Below, piece by piece: positions 25,415 through 36,563 of a DNA stretch of 42,762 bases. Source of the DNA: Planctomycetales bacterium (GTDB lineage Bacteria > Planctomycetota > Planctomycetia > Isosphaerales > Isosphaeraceae); the NCBI GenBank assembly GCA_027451885.1, contig DAIDHX010000133.1:1-42762 (forward strand), read 5' to 3'. The notes beneath the pieces were generated by a model. The model worked only from the letters and a program-made list of their open reading frames with translations. It did no database searches and was not told where the DNA came from. Made by a program: the position numbers and the translations under genes. Each line of letters opens with the position of its first letter. Position 1 is the stretch's first letter.

Positions 25415-26431
25415 GTGAGTACGACGAAGGTCGCGATCGTGGGGGCGTCGGGCTACGGAGCCAGGGAGCTGTTTCGGCTGTTGCTCAAGCATCCGGGAGT
25501 TCAAGTGGCTGCCGCGAGCTCTCGGCAGGATGAATCTCCCCGCGTGGATGAGCTTCACCCCAGTCTGGCGGGCCGGCTCGACCTGCGCTGCGAACCGTTC
25601 GACCCAGCCGCGATTGCGAGCAAGGCGGAAATCGCGTTCCTTGCCTTGCCGCACACAGCGAGCATGGCCGCCACGCCCGCCTTGCTCGAAAATGGCGTGC
25701 GGGTGATCGACCTGAGCGCGGATTACCGGCTACGCGATCCCGCAGTTTACGCGGACTGGTACGGCCACGTGCATACGGACGCGCCACGGCTCGGTGAGGC
25801 GGTTTACGGGCTGCCCGAGCTTTATCGTAAGCGGATTCCCCCAGCCAGGCTGATTGCCAACCCTGGCTGCTACACTTCAACAAGCATCCTTGCGCTTGCG
25901 CCCTTGCTCGCCGAGAAGCTGATCGAGCCCAGGGGGATCATCATCGACGCCAAGAGCGGAGTCTCGGGCGCGGGTCGATCGCCCAGGCTCGACTATCACT
26001 TCCCCGAGTGCAACGAAAGCCTTGCCGCGTACGGCGTTGGCCGCCATCGCCATACACCCGAGATTGAGCAGATCCTCTCTGACGTTTCCGGCCGGGAGGT
26101 CGAGGTTATTTTCACGCCCCACCTGGTGCCGATGGATCGAGGGATCTTCGCCACGATCTACGCCCAGCCCACAAGGTCTGTCTCCGAGGCCGATTTGCTG
26201 GCGATCTGCCGCACGTACTACGCGGCTGAGCCCTTTGTGCGCGTCCGCGACCGAATCCCCGCGACCAAGGACTCCGCGTTCACAAACTTCTTTGACATGA
26301 CGCTCCGGCTGGTGCGTGGCAAGGTTCTCGTACTCGCCGCGCTCGACAACCTGATCAAGGGCGCTGCGGGGGTTGCGGTGCAAAATCTCAATCTCATGCT
26401 CGGGCTCGATGAGACCACCGCGCTGCTCTGA
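25415..26431 (+). CDS. argC: N-acetyl-gamma-glutamyl-phosphate reductase ArgC
   Basis: A 338-residue NADPH enzyme of arginine synthesis (third step). The nucleotide motif [14 protein letters not shown] is at 10-23. The catalytic Cys is C152 in NPGCYTSTS, followed by [22 protein letters not shown] and [12 protein letters not shown]. Length is typical of the type-1 family. The start is GTG at 25415. No other arg genes lie in the window, so it is a stand-alone arginine gene. Its leader carries two stable hairpins. Confidence 0.96.
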   Translation: MSTTKVAIVGASGYGARELFRLLLKHPGVQVAAASSRQDESPRVDELHPSLAGRLDLRCEPFDPAAIASKAEIAFLALPHTASMAATPALLENGVRVIDLSADYRLRDPAVYADWYGHVHTDAPRLGEAVYGLPELYRKRIPPARLIANPGCYTSTSILALAPLLAEKLIEPRGIIIDAKSGVSGAGRSPRLDYHFPECNESLAAYGVGRHRHTPEIEQILSDVSGREVEVIFTPHLVPMDRGIFATIYAQPTRSVSEADLLAICRTYYAAEPFVRVRDRIPATKDSAFTNFFDMTLRLVRGKVLVLAALDNLIKGAAGVAVQNLNLMLGLDETTALL

Positions 26432-27088
26432 CAGTCATCCATTCGACCCGATTAATTGGGCGATCGTGGATGTGATCCGCGTGCCTGACCTGGTCTGGAA
26501 AAAAAAACTTGAATTCGCGCGCCAGGTGTGGTTACACTTCGGTGTCCTGCTGGGGGCTTTGCATGTTCGCTCCGCAAGTCCCTGGGCAGGGCCAGCGTGT
26601 TCCACGCTGACGTCCTCCTCTCCAAAACGAACCTGTGTCAGTTGTCAGGGAAAGCTCCCCGGCGAATTTGCATGCGCCTGGCCTGCACGTCGTGGGAGCC
26701 TTCGCGGGCCTTGGGCCATTGCGCCTGGTCCGCTCTCGCGGTAGCTAGTCCTCGATTTCTTTAAGAATCACCTGCGTTGGCCGTTCTCTGTGCATGCGTG
26801 TCCCTGTGGGCGTTGCCGGGGGGGTTCGTATTGCGCGCGGTGAATGCATTAACATGCAAGTGTTAGTATTGTATGTTACAGATGATGGCGTAAAGAATCG
26901 GTTGCAAAAGAAGCTGTACAAGCCACAAATGTGAAGGTATCGTTGTGTGTTGTATCACTCACGGCTCTCCTTGAGGTTCCGGGTTAGATTGCGGCCAGGC
27001 TTCTTTTGCGGAGGCGGATTCGCTCGGCATGGCGAACTGCCCGGTGCTGATTTCTTGATTTCAATTGATTTCGCAGGCAGGACATTTC
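26432..27088. other. Intergenic region argC / small lipoprotein gene
   Basis: No gene is seen in about 650 bp. The first half is GC-rich with short hairpins, such as a perfect 7-bp stem CAGCGTG/CACGCTG around a 3-nt loop (26593-26609). The part from about 26840 to 26960 is A+T-rich and contains two inverted repeats, and is the likely promoter zone for the downstream lipoprotein and DUF1559 genes. Confidence 0.5.
26845..26878. promoter_or_regulatory. Overlapping inverted repeats in A+T-rich upstream region
   Basis: TGCAT-TAAC-ATGCA (26845-26858) is a perfect short dyad, and TAACAT (26850-26855) is mirrored by ATGTTA (26873-26878) with a 17-bp spacer. It could be a regulator site about 210 bp upstream of the lipoprotein gene. 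Confidence 0.3.
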
Positions 27089-27307
27089 ATGCAAAACGTG
27101 ACTCACATCGCACGGATTGATCGGCGTCGGCTGCTCGCCTTCGGTTTGGCGGCGGGTTTTCTGGGTTTGGCGGGTTGCGAAAACAGCGGGGCGCCGCAGG
27201 AAAACACCACGCCCCCCGTGAAGGGGGGCGGGCGCGCCCGGCTGAAGATGATTGAGGAAAAGGTTGACGAAAACAAAGCGAAAGCAGCGGCCAAATCCAA
27301 GTCGTGA
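27089..27307 (+). CDS. Small lipoprotein
   Basis: A 72-residue ORF starting at ATG 27089 (MQNVTHIARIDRRRLLAFG), with a signal peptide and lipobox LAGC near residues 26-29. The mature part of about 44 residues is hydrophilic, with a Pro/Gly segment and a Lys/Glu-rich helix (LKMIEEKVDENKAKAAAK). An AGGCAGGA stretch upstream may serve as the ribosome site. It lies 81 bp before a DUF1559 gene in the same direction. Small lipoproteins beside DUF1559 genes are usual in planctomycetes; the function is unknown. Confidence 0.75.
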   Translation: MQNVTHIARIDRRRLLAFGLAAGFLGLAGCENSGAPQENTTPPVKGGGRARLKMIEEKVDENKAKAAAKSKS

Positions 27308-27388
27308 GCTGGCCTTCACGCACGTTCGCTGTGCAAGTGCTGGGCGTCATTCGTTCGTTTGTATTTTCCCCAAGTGAGAGGACTGCAC

Positions 27389-28435
27389 ATGAAACCCTTG
27401 TCTCGTCGCGGCTTTACCCTGATCGAGCTGCTGGTGGTCATCGCCATTATCGCCGTGCTGATCGCGTTGCTGTTGCCTGCTGTACAGTCAGCGCGTGAGG
27501 CGGCGCGCAGGGCGCAATGCACCAATAACCTCAAGCAGATCGCCCTTGCGGCCATGAATTACCATGACCAGCAAGGCGTCTTCCCGATCGGCTCTCCGAT
27601 GAAGCCCGATCCCATGTTCGGCTACACGATGGTCGAGGATCAGAGCACGTTCGTATCGATGCTCGGCCAGTTCGACCAGCAGCCGCTGTTCAACGCCATG
27701 AACTTCAGCCGTAGCATCTACTCGGGTGCGAACAGCACCATCTACGCCACGGGCCTGACCACGCTCTGGTGCCCGAGCGACGGTCAGATCGTCAACAAGC
27801 GTCTGAGCTCCGGCCCCTACGGTGACAATCCGAATCTCACCTACTGCTTCACGAGCTACGGCGGCGCCACGGGAACGTGGTTCCCCGAAATGCTCTTTTT
27901 CTGCAACGTCACCTATCCGAACCCCATGAATAGTTGCCCGGCATTCCAGCCGATCATCAACTCCATGAACGGCATCTTCATCTACTCGGTGTCGAACAGC
28001 ATCGCCACCATCACCGACGGCACGAGCAACACGTTCATCTACAGCGAACGTGCCAACGGCCTCTTTACCAATGGCGAGTCGAATTGCTGGGATTGGTGGG
28101 GTGACGCGGTCGAGTCGGACACGCTTTTCACCACCCTCTATCCCATCAATGCATTCCGCAAGGTCCCGTTGACGTCCGACGAGTATACGCAGTCGTGGGT
28201 TGAGTCTCCCTCGAGCTTCCACCCAGGCGGGGCGAACTTCGCGTTCGCGGACGGCTCCGTGCACTTCATCAAGGAGACGATCAGCTCCTGGCAGTACAAC
28301 CCGGCCACTGGGTATCCGGTCGGTGTTTCCAACAGCAACGGCGTCTACATGCTCGCGCCCGGAACGCAGCTTGGCGTGTTCCAGAAGCTGTCGACCCGGG
28401 CCGGGGGCGAGGTTGTCAGCTCCGACCAGTATTAA
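27389..28435 (+). CDS. DUF1559 protein with pilin-like N-terminus (copy 2)
   Basis: A 348-residue secreted protein with the prepilin-type start MKPLSRRGFTLIELLVVIAI and the family block LPAVQSAREAARRAQCTNNLKQIAL. The C-terminus has FHPGGANFAFADGSVHFIKE, the DUF1559 hallmark. Start ATG 27389 follows GAGAGG by 6 bp. It is followed by a strong terminator, so the unit lipoprotein-DUF1559 probably ends here. It differs considerably from copy 1, so this is not a recent duplication. Confidence 0.94.
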   Translation: MKPLSRRGFTLIELLVVIAIIAVLIALLLPAVQSAREAARRAQCTNNLKQIALAAMNYHDQQGVFPIGSPMKPDPMFGYTMVEDQSTFVSMLGQFDQQPLFNAMNFSRSIYSGANSTIYATGLTTLWCPSDGQIVNKRLSSGPYGDNPNLTYCFTSYGGATGTWFPEMLFFCNVTYPNPMNSCPAFQPIINSMNGIFIYSVSNSIATITDGTSNTFIYSERANGLFTNGESNCWDWWGDAVESDTLFTTLYPINAFRKVPLTSDEYTQSWVESPSSFHPGGANFAFADGSVHFIKETISSWQYNPATGYPVGVSNSNGVYMLAPGTQLGVFQKLSTRAGGEVVSSDQY

Positions 28436-28473
28436 GCCGGGGTGACCCCTCGTTTTATTGCTGACCTCTCAGG

Positions 28474-28520
28474 GCGGGATCGATCTGGCTCAGGCTGGGT
28501 CGATCCCGCTTCGTTTTGTG
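28474..28520 (+). terminator. Rho-independent terminator after DUF1559 copy 2
   Basis: A perfect 10-bp stem GCGGGATCGA (28474-28483) / TCGATCCCGC (28500-28509) with a 16-nt loop is followed by TTCGTTTTGTGC. It separates the DUF1559 unit from the kai genes. Confidence 0.75.
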
Positions 28521-28552
28521 CTTTGATCGACTGGCACCACGCAATTCGAACT

Positions 28553-28561
28553 TGCTAAAAT
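28553..28561 (+). promoter_or_regulatory. Candidate extended -10 promoter of the kai operon
   Basis: TGC-TAAAAT is an extended -10 element between the upstream terminator and kaiB. The -35 region (TGGCAC at 28532-28537) is poor. Transcription would start near 28568, giving a leader of about 73 nt. Confidence 0.4.
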
Positions 28562-28640
28562 CCACGAGACAATCAGGAATCCGGCGTCGGGGCAGCCAGG
28601 CCCAGGCGCCGTTGGTACTTCCGCAGCCCTGAAGCATGCG

Positions 28641-28919
28641 ATGAAATATCTGATCAAGCTTTACGTGACCGGGCAAACACCTCGCTCCATGCGAGCGATC
28701 GATAATCTGCGGCGAATCTGCGAGGAGGAACTCAGGGAAGAATATGAGCTTGTGGTGATTGACGTTCTGGAACGGCCGCAGCTCGCGGAGGACGAGAAGA
28801 TTCTGGCAACCCCGACCGTGGTCAAGGAGCTCCCGCTTCCCATCAGGCGCATCATCGGCGACCTCTCGGATAGCGAGCGCGTGCTTCTGGGTCTTGACCT
28901 CAGACCTTACGAGGCGTGA
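28641..28919 (+). CDS. kaiB: Circadian-clock-type protein KaiB
   Basis: A 92-residue thioredoxin-like KaiB. Family landmarks are [18 protein letters not shown] at 6-23, [22 protein letters not shown] at 38-59, and [26 protein letters not shown] at 62-87. The Pro-rich segment needed for the fold-switching state is kept. In cyanobacteria KaiB binds phosphorylated KaiC on the CI ring and helps dephosphorylation. It is 78 bp upstream of kaiC, in the same direction. No kaiA is present, as is normal outside cyanobacteria. Confidence 0.95.
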   Translation: MKYLIKLYVTGQTPRSMRAIDNLRRICEEELREEYELVVIDVLERPQLAEDEKILATPTVVKELPLPIRRIIGDLSDSERVLLGLDLRPYEA

Positions 28920-28997
28920 TCGACGGTTGGGCGATGGGAAGTCGGCGCGGGAGTGCGCTTGCTTCCCTTCGGATATTGGCAAAGGGTAGAAGGCGAG

Positions 28998-30548
28998 ATG
29001 ATAACGATCGACCATCCGTTTTCCGTCCCCAAGGTCAAGACGGAGATCGACGGTTTCGACCTGATTGCGAATGGTGGACTCCCGGTTGGCCGATCCACCT
29101 TGGTTTCGGGTACTTCAGGCAGCGCGAAGACCGTTTTTGCCGCCCAGTTCCTGGCCGCGGGGATTGAGCGGAGCGGTGAAAATGGAGTTTTCGTCACCTT
29201 CGAGGAGCCGCCTGAGGATATCCGCCGGAACATGAAGGGTTTCGGCTGGGATATCGCCGGCTGGGAGGCCAGCCGGCGGTGGGCGTTCGTGGATGCTTCT
29301 CCCCAGCCGGGCCAGCCGCTTCAGGTGGCCGGTCCTTATGATCTGGGTGCGCTGCTGGCGAGGGTGGAGCATGCAGTGCAAAAGGTGGGTGCCAGGCGGG
29401 TCTCGATCGACTCGGTGGGGGGGATTTTCACCCAGCTTGGAGAAAACGCCAACATACGGCATGAGCTCCTCCGGCTCTCGATGTCGATGCGTCGGCTCGG
29501 GGCGACGACCGTGATCACCGCCGAGCGGCTTGAAGACAAAGGTCCCGTCTCACGCCACGGCGTTGAGGAGTTTGTCTCCGACAACGTGGTGCTCTTGCGG
29601 AACGAGCTTCAGGACGAGGTGCGGCGCCGGACTGTCGAGATCCTCAAGTTCCGCGGCGCCACACACCAGAAGGGGGAGTGGCCGTTCACGATCGTGTCGG
29701 GTGAAGGCATCATCGTGATTCCGCTCTCCGCGATCGAGCTCAAGCAGAAATCGTCGGACGCGCGGATCACCACGGGGAATATCGAACTCGACAGGATGTG
29801 CGGCGGCGGTTTTTTCCGCGATTCGGTGATTCTGGTCTCGGGGCCGACCGGCACGGGCAAGACGCTGGTCTCAACCGAGTATCTGGCCGCGGGCGCCCGC
29901 GCGGGCCAGCGCTGCCTGCTCTTTGCCTTCGAGGAAAGCCGCGAACAGCTCTTCCGCAACGCGGCAGGCTGGGGCGTTGAATTCTCCGAGCTGGAATCGA
30001 AGGGGCTGATCCGGGTGATCTGCGAGTATCCCGAGGCCATGGCGCTCGAGGATCATCTGATTCGCATCAAGAAGGAAATTCTGGACTTCAATCCCGATCG
30101 CGTGGCGATCGACAGTCTGTCGGCACTCGAGCGCGTGGCCTCGCTGAAGAGCTACCGCGAGTTTGTGATCGGCCTGACGTCCTACATCAAGCACCGCGAG
30201 ATCCCTGGGCTCTACACGGCGACGACCTCAGCGCTCCTGGGTGGGACATCGATCACCGAGACGCATATTTCGACGATCACGGACTCGATCATTTTGCTGC
30301 GTTATGTCGAGGACATTGGGCGCGTGCACCGGGGGATCGCGGTGCTCAAGATGCGCGGTTCCAGGCACGACAAGGACATCCGCGAATTCGTCATCGACCA
30401 CGAAGGGCTGCACATCCTGGGGCCGTTCCGCACGGTCTTCGGGATTCTTTCCGGAAATTTCCGCCAGGTGACTCAATCGGAACTCGATCAGGTTGAAGTG
30501 ATTCGTGAGGCAGCCACGCCTCTCCCGACGCAACGGAACAGCGGCTAA
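28998..30548 (+). CDS. kaiC: Circadian-clock-type ATPase/autokinase KaiC
   Basis: A 516-residue double-RecA protein. CI: Walker A GTSGSAKT at 38-45 and catalytic Glu pair E69-E70 (VTFEEPPEDI). CII: Walker A GPTGTGKT at 282-289 and E312-E313 (FAFEESREQL). The autophosphorylation pair matching cyanobacterial S431/T432 is S425/T426 in ETHISTITDSIILL. The R-x-KMRGS-x-HDK-x-IREF block follows. The C-terminal tail is short and lacks the KaiA-binding A-loop extension of cyanobacteria. The ATG at 28998 was chosen for its KaiC-like start and nearby AAGG; a GTG at 28953 is possible. The gene is 13 bp from a hybrid kinase gene, its probable output partner. Confidence 0.95.
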   Translation: MITIDHPFSVPKVKTEIDGFDLIANGGLPVGRSTLVSGTSGSAKTVFAAQFLAAGIERSGENGVFVTFEEPPEDIRRNMKGFGWDIAGWEASRRWAFVDASPQPGQPLQVAGPYDLGALLARVEHAVQKVGARRVSIDSVGGIFTQLGENANIRHELLRLSMSMRRLGATTVITAERLEDKGPVSRHGVEEFVSDNVVLLRNELQDEVRRRTVEILKFRGATHQKGEWPFTIVSGEGIIVIPLSAIELKQKSSDARITTGNIELDRMCGGGFFRDSVILVSGPTGTGKTLVSTEYLAAGARAGQRCLLFAFEESREQLFRNAAGWGVEFSELESKGLIRVICEYPEAMALEDHLIRIKKEILDFNPDRVAIDSLSALERVASLKSYREFVIGLTSYIKHREIPGLYTATTSALLGGTSITETHISTITDSIILLRYVEDIGRVHRGIAVLKMRGSRHDKDIREFVIDHEGLHILGPFRTVFGILSGNFRQVTQSELDQVEVIREAATPLPTQRNSG

Positions 30549-30561
30549 TCGGTCCAGTTCA

Positions 30562-32112
<1,551 letters not shown>

Positions 32113-32119
32113 GGCATGG

Positions 32120-33460
32120 CTACGAGCCGGGATGGCTTGTGTGAGGTCCCGCGCGGCGCCTGGGTGCGTGGCCGGCGGGAATCTCCGCGTTTTCGTGATG
32201 CTGGAGAAGTTCCGGGGGCAGACACGGCATTTCGGCCTCGGCCGTGGGATCGTCGTGAATCGAGCGATAGCCAAGCCCGTAGCCGGCGGCTTTCATGAGT
32301 GGCGTGACTGCGTTGCGGAGATGCAGAGGAACAGGGGCGTTGGGCGTTTTTGCGGCGTCCTCCGCGGCGGCGTGGAAGGCGGTTTTGACCGTGGCGGACT
32401 TGGGCGCCCGGGCCAGGTAGATCGTGGCCTGGGTGAGCGGGAACAGGGCCTCGGGAAAGCCGATCAGGTGGCTGATCTGAGCCGCCGCGGCCGCCTGGAC
32501 CATCGCCTGTGGGTCCGCGAGCCCCACATCCTCGCTCGCCAGGATGCAAAGCCTGCGTGCAATGAACATGGGGTCCGCGCCCCCCGCAATCAATCGGGCC
32601 AGCCAGTAGAGCGCTGCGCGTTCGTTTGAGTTGCGGGTCGATTTGATCAAGGCCGACACCAGGTTGTAGTGATCCTCCCCCTGGCGATCGTAGCTGAAGC
32701 GGGCTCGTCCCAGCGATTGCTCGAGTGTGACGCTCTCGACGCGGCGTTCTCCTGTCTCGCCGGCAGCGGTGGCAAGCACGGCCTGCTCGAGGGCTGTGAG
32801 CGCAACGCGTGCGTCGCCTCCGCTGGCCTTCGCGAGCTTCTCGATCAGGTCGTCCGAGACAATCGGTCTGAGCCCAGCCAGTCCGCGCTCGGCGTCGTGC
32901 AGGGCTCTGCGCACGATGACGGCCACTTCGGCCGGCTCAAGCGCGCCTAAAGTGAGCACTCGCGAGCGCGAAAGGAGCGCGGAGTTCACCTCGAACGAGG
33001 GGTTCTCGGTTGTGGCGCCGATGAGCGTGATCGTGCCATCCTCGACTGCCCCCAGAAGCGCGTCCTGCTGCGCCTTATTGAAACGGTGGATCTCATCGAT
33101 GAAAAGGATCGTGTGCGCCTTGCCGCGGATTCTGCGCGCGTGTTCGAGAGCGTCACGCACCTCCTTCACGCCAGACGACACGGCGGAAAGCGCCACGAAG
33201 CACCCTTGCGAGCGTTCGGCGATCAGTCGAGCCAGCGTTGTCTTTCCCGATCCCGGCGGACCCCAAAGAATCAGCGAACCAGGTTGCCCGCCGCGCTCGA
33301 GCACGTGCCGTAAGAGCGAGCCTGGGCCCACAAGCTCCGCCTGGCCCACGAATTCCTCGAGCGAGCGCGGGCGCATCCGTTCGGCGAGGGGCGCATCCTG
33401 GAGCACGTGAGCGGGCTCCTCGTCCTCATCAAAGAATCGCCTGGTCGATTCACGCGACAT
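32120..33460 (-). CDS. rarA: Replication-associated recombination protein RarA/MgsA
   Basis: A 446-residue AAA+ ATPase acting at stalled replication forks. ERMRPRSLEEFVGQ begins the core, Walker A GPPGSGKT is at 67-74, and Walker B TILFIDEIHRFNKAQQDALL follows, then sensor-1 LIGATTENPSFEVN. The C-terminal tetramerisation region carries RLIAGGADPMFIARRLCILASEDVG. The last 35 residues form a Pro/Arg-rich tail less conserved in the family. It converges on the kinase gene with only 7 bp between stops. Confidence 0.95.
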   Translation of the reverse strand: MSRESTRRFFDEDEEPAHVLQDAPLAERMRPRSLEEFVGQAELVGPGSLLRHVLERGGQPGSLILWGPPGSGKTTLARLIAERSQGCFVALSAVSSGVKEVRDALEHARRIRGKAHTILFIDEIHRFNKAQQDALLGAVEDGTITLIGATTENPSFEVNSALLSRSRVLTLGALEPAEVAVIVRRALHDAERGLAGLRPIVSDDLIEKLAKASGGDARVALTALEQAVLATAAGETGERRVESVTLEQSLGRARFSYDRQGEDHYNLVSALIKSTRNSNERAALYWLARLIAGGADPMFIARRLCILASEDVGLADPQAMVQAAAAAQISHLIGFPEALFPLTQATIYLARAPKSATVKTAFHAAAEDAAKTPNAPVPLHLRNAVTPLMKAAGYGLGYRSIHDDPTAEAEMPCLPPELLQHHENAEIPAGHAPRRRAGPHTSHPGS

Positions 33461-33658
33461 ACGGCAGAGCTCCGGAACAAACGAACACGCTGGATTTCTG
33501 ATCGTCGCACGCCGGCGCTGGAAAACTCAACAGGTTTTGCGCGTGGGGCGCTGGTGTGTGCGGGCCGAATCGGCGTGCCGGCGTCGAGGCAATGTGATAA
33601 GTTGCCAGAAGCATTCCTGCCTGTCTGATGGATCGACCGCGATTGCAAGGAGGTCGCC

Positions 33659-36481
33659 ATGCCGGCTCGCCGCCGAATCGTGATTGTGGGCCTCGGTCTG
33701 GCCGCAAGCGCCTGGCTTTTGCTGGACTCGCCGCGTGTGCTCTGGGCGCAGGCCGCGGGCCGGCTCACGGTGCGCTGGCTGGGCCAGGACGGGCGTGATT
33801 ATGTGGGTCCGCACGGCCGGCTCGAGCCCAGCGAGATCCAGGATATCCATCTTGTGGTCGAGGGGCTCGATCCCGCGCGTGAGCTCGAGCAAGTGGACAT
33901 TTCGGCGGAGGGGGATCGCTGGAATTTTGCACCTGTCGGTCCTTGCTGGAAGATCGCCGTGGCCCGCAAGGCTCGCTCGCGGAGCGCGGATCTCTATCTC
34001 GAACCGGTGCGGGCGGAAAGGGGCCGGCCGTTTCATCTGGCGATCCGTTATCGCGGCGGCGAGACGGCGGAGATCGACTTTCGCGGTCGTACCGCCGATC
34101 CGCAGCTTGCGATGGCGAGCAAGCCTGCCACCGGGCGCTGGCTGGGCCAGGATGGGCAGGACTGGATCGGAACCAGGCCGGTCGTCGGCCCGGACGGGCT
34201 TGTCGATGCGTGCGTGCGTCTGGAAGGGCTGTCGATTCGGCGCGTGCTCCAGTTCATTCGAGTGGAGTCGTCTGGGGGCGAGATCTGGGAGTACGGCAAG
34301 AATCCTGAGCTCCGGGTTCCGGCGGAATTTGTGCGTGAGAAGGACGGCTCGCGGGGTGTGCTGTATTTCCAGCCACAGAAGGATCTGGCGGGGAAGAAGC
34401 TGCGGATCACGATCGGGTACGACGAGAATCGCCGGCAAACGTTGACGCTGGCGGCGGGCCGTTGCGATCCCCGGCTGGCGATGCCTCGCGGTCGGATGCC
34501 GGAGCTCGTGGAGCTGAAGCTGAGGGCGAACTGGCTGGGTCAGGATGGTCAGGGGGCTCGGCCTGGTGAGGTGCGGGTTGCGGTTGCGGGTTTGCCTGGT
34601 CAGGCGATCCGGGGTGCGATTCTCACGAACAGCACGGGAGTATCGTGGCTTTACAAGCGGGATGCCGCGTTCGCGCCACCGCTTTTGTTCAATCCTCGAC
34701 CGCTGCATTTTGAGTCGCGAGGCGGAGGCAGCGTGGATCTTGGGTTCGAGCCGGTGCGGAACGAGCTGGGATCGCCGCTTGAGCTCACGCTCTTTCTGGC
34801 GGACGGCCGGGTGGGATCAGCGGCGATCGAGGGGGGCCAGTGCGACCCTGCGCTTGCCTACGCGGTCACGGTCGCGGGCAAGGCGCTCGCGCGTCCGGGG
34901 GATGATCTGCACGCGCTCGCCGCGCGGGGTGGAATGATCGAGCTTGAGCCCGGGGTCTACACGCTTTCGCGCCCGCTCGACATTCGCGAGCCCGCGACGC
35001 TCGTCGCCCCCAGGGGCGCGGAGCTCCGATTCCACCAGCCGCCGGACGCCGCACCCTGGACCACAGCCATCAAGATCTGGAAAGGCGGAACCACGCTCGA
35101 AGGCTTCCGTGTGCGGTTCGACGGCCCCGTGCGCTGGAATGAGCAGGTGTCCTGGGGGCCTGCCGTCATGGGCATGCCCGACAATTTCGATAACGCCCCG
35201 AGCGAAATCCCCGGCCTGGTGACTTTCCGCAAGCTCGATGTCGAATCGCCGCCGGCCGCCAATCCTTCCGGCTGGGTCGATGCGCCGAGGCTCATGCGGC
35301 TCTTGCGCGCGCGGCAGGGCGTGATCGAGCAGAACGTGCTCCGCGGCGGCACAATCGAGTTTTTCGGCGGGCCCTGGCGGATTGTTGAAAACGAGTTTCT
35401 GGGCACGCCCGTGGGCACGATCTCGCACGCCGTCTTTACCGGCCATGGCGTGCACGACGTCGTTGTCAGCGGCAATCGCGCACACATGGTCGAGCCCGCG
35501 GGCAAGACGTGGCGATTTCTCACATTCACCTGGTTCGGCGCCCACGATTTGGTCTCGAAGAACGAGGTCGAGGGGATTGGCGCGCGTGAGGGAGATACGG
35601 TTGCCTGGAGCAACGAGCCGGAAGTCGTGCTCACGGAGGCGTATAGCCTCAAGTATGAGGGGATCGTGCGTGAGGTTGGCGGCTCCGGGCGGCTGATCCG
35701 AATCGGCAAGCCGCAGGGAAGCCCGATCGGCACGGGCGAGCTTGTGGGGATTCTGGACGGCCCCGCGGCGGGGGAGTTCCGCCGTGTGGTGCTCGCCCTC
35801 GACCCCACGACCGTGCTTCTCGATCGACCGGTTCCGGCGGGAACCCTGTCGGTGTCAATCGCCTCGGGTTTTCTGGGTGAACGGTTTGTCGAGAATCGGA
35901 TCGACCTCCGCGGCGGCAGACGATCCGAGGGTTTCGTTCTCGTGGGCAACCACTTCGGCACGACGCTGGCGGGAAACCACGTGCTGGGCGGCCAGCATGC
36001 GTTCCGGATCACCGGCATCCCAACCGAGGAGCCGCTGGGCTGGGGCTGGTCTCATGCGCCTTTTCTGGGCGGCAGCATTGCTGGGAATACGCTCGAGGAC
36101 GCGCTCGAAGGGGGCGTGATCCGGCTTGATCATGATCCGCGCTACATCCGTTCGAACCAGGGCAGGCGCTACCTGAGCCTTCGCCTTGTGGACAACGTCG
36201 TGCGCTGGAGTGCCGAATTCCTCTCGCGGCGGCCGAGCGAACCGGCGGAGACCGTGGGCATCACCCTGGGCGCTCTGCCGACGCATGATCCGGCCGAGCT
36301 CGCGGTCGAAGCCAGGGGCAATCGTCTCGAGGCGCCCGCGTCCCGACCTCGCACGATTCCGCTCCTGATCCACGGGGCTCTTTACAACTCGGAGCGGATC
36401 GTCAATCGTAAGCTCGATCTCGCGGCCCAGGCCTCCGCGCTCGTTCCCCAGCGGAGCGCCTTGCGACCTGCCAGGCGCTGA
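33659..36481 (+). CDS. Secreted beta-helix protein with three WLGQDG repeats
   Basis: A 940-residue exported protein. Residues 1-33 are a signal peptide (basic MPARRR, hydrophobic IVIVGLGLAASAWLLL, cut near WAQA). Three similar beta-rich modules of about 120-130 residues each start with the motif WLGQDG, at about 40, 161 and 291. Each ends in a phrase like CDP-x-LA or ADPQLA. From about 400 the sequence reads as a right-handed parallel beta-helix (LEPGVYTLSRPLDI, then recurring short strands with Asn, such as VVSGNRAHM and LVGNHFGTTLAGNHVLGGQHAFRI), like pectate-lyase-fold proteins. No catalytic motif was recognised. Start ATG 33659 follows a strong AAGGAGGT. It is a single gene with convergent and divergent neighbours. 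Confidence 0.85.
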   Translation: MPARRRIVIVGLGLAASAWLLLDSPRVLWAQAAGRLTVRWLGQDGRDYVGPHGRLEPSEIQDIHLVVEGLDPARELEQVDISAEGDRWNFAPVGPCWKIAVARKARSRSADLYLEPVRAERGRPFHLAIRYRGGETAEIDFRGRTADPQLAMASKPATGRWLGQDGQDWIGTRPVVGPDGLVDACVRLEGLSIRRVLQFIRVESSGGEIWEYGKNPELRVPAEFVREKDGSRGVLYFQPQKDLAGKKLRITIGYDENRRQTLTLAAGRCDPRLAMPRGRMPELVELKLRANWLGQDGQGARPGEVRVAVAGLPGQAIRGAILTNSTGVSWLYKRDAAFAPPLLFNPRPLHFESRGGGSVDLGFEPVRNELGSPLELTLFLADGRVGSAAIEGGQCDPALAYAVTVAGKALARPGDDLHALAARGGMIELEPGVYTLSRPLDIREPATLVAPRGAELRFHQPPDAAPWTTAIKIWKGGTTLEGFRVRFDGPVRWNEQVSWGPAVMGMPDNFDNAPSEIPGLVTFRKLDVESPPAANPSGWVDAPRLMRLLRARQGVIEQNVLRGGTIEFFGGPWRIVENEFLGTPVGTISHAVFTGHGVHDVVVSGNRAHMVEPAGKTWRFLTFTWFGAHDLVSKNEVEGIGAREGDTVAWSNEPEVVLTEAYSLKYEGIVREVGGSGRLIRIGKPQGSPIGTGELVGILDGPAAGEFRRVVLALDPTTVLLDRPVPAGTLSVSIASGFLGERFVENRIDLRGGRRSEGFVLVGNHFGTTLAGNHVLGGQHAFRITGIPTEEPLGWGWSHAPFLGGSIAGNTLEDALEGGVIRLDHDPRYIRSNQGRRYLSLRLVDNVVRWSAEFLSRRPSEPAETVGITLGALPTHDPAELAVEARGNRLEAPASRPRTIPLLIHGALYNSERIVNRKLDLAAQASALVPQRSALRPARR

Positions 36482-36563
36482 TCTCGTCTGGATCCGCCGG
36501 CTCGGGCGCGCAATTCGCAATCAATCATTCCCCGTACGAGCTTCACCCGATCCGGTACCCTCC

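Noticed and set aside
33527-34708. 393-codon minus-strand ORF opposite the beta-helix gene
   Set aside because: Arg/His/Pro-rich shadow of a gene with a clear signal peptide and repeats on the plus strand.
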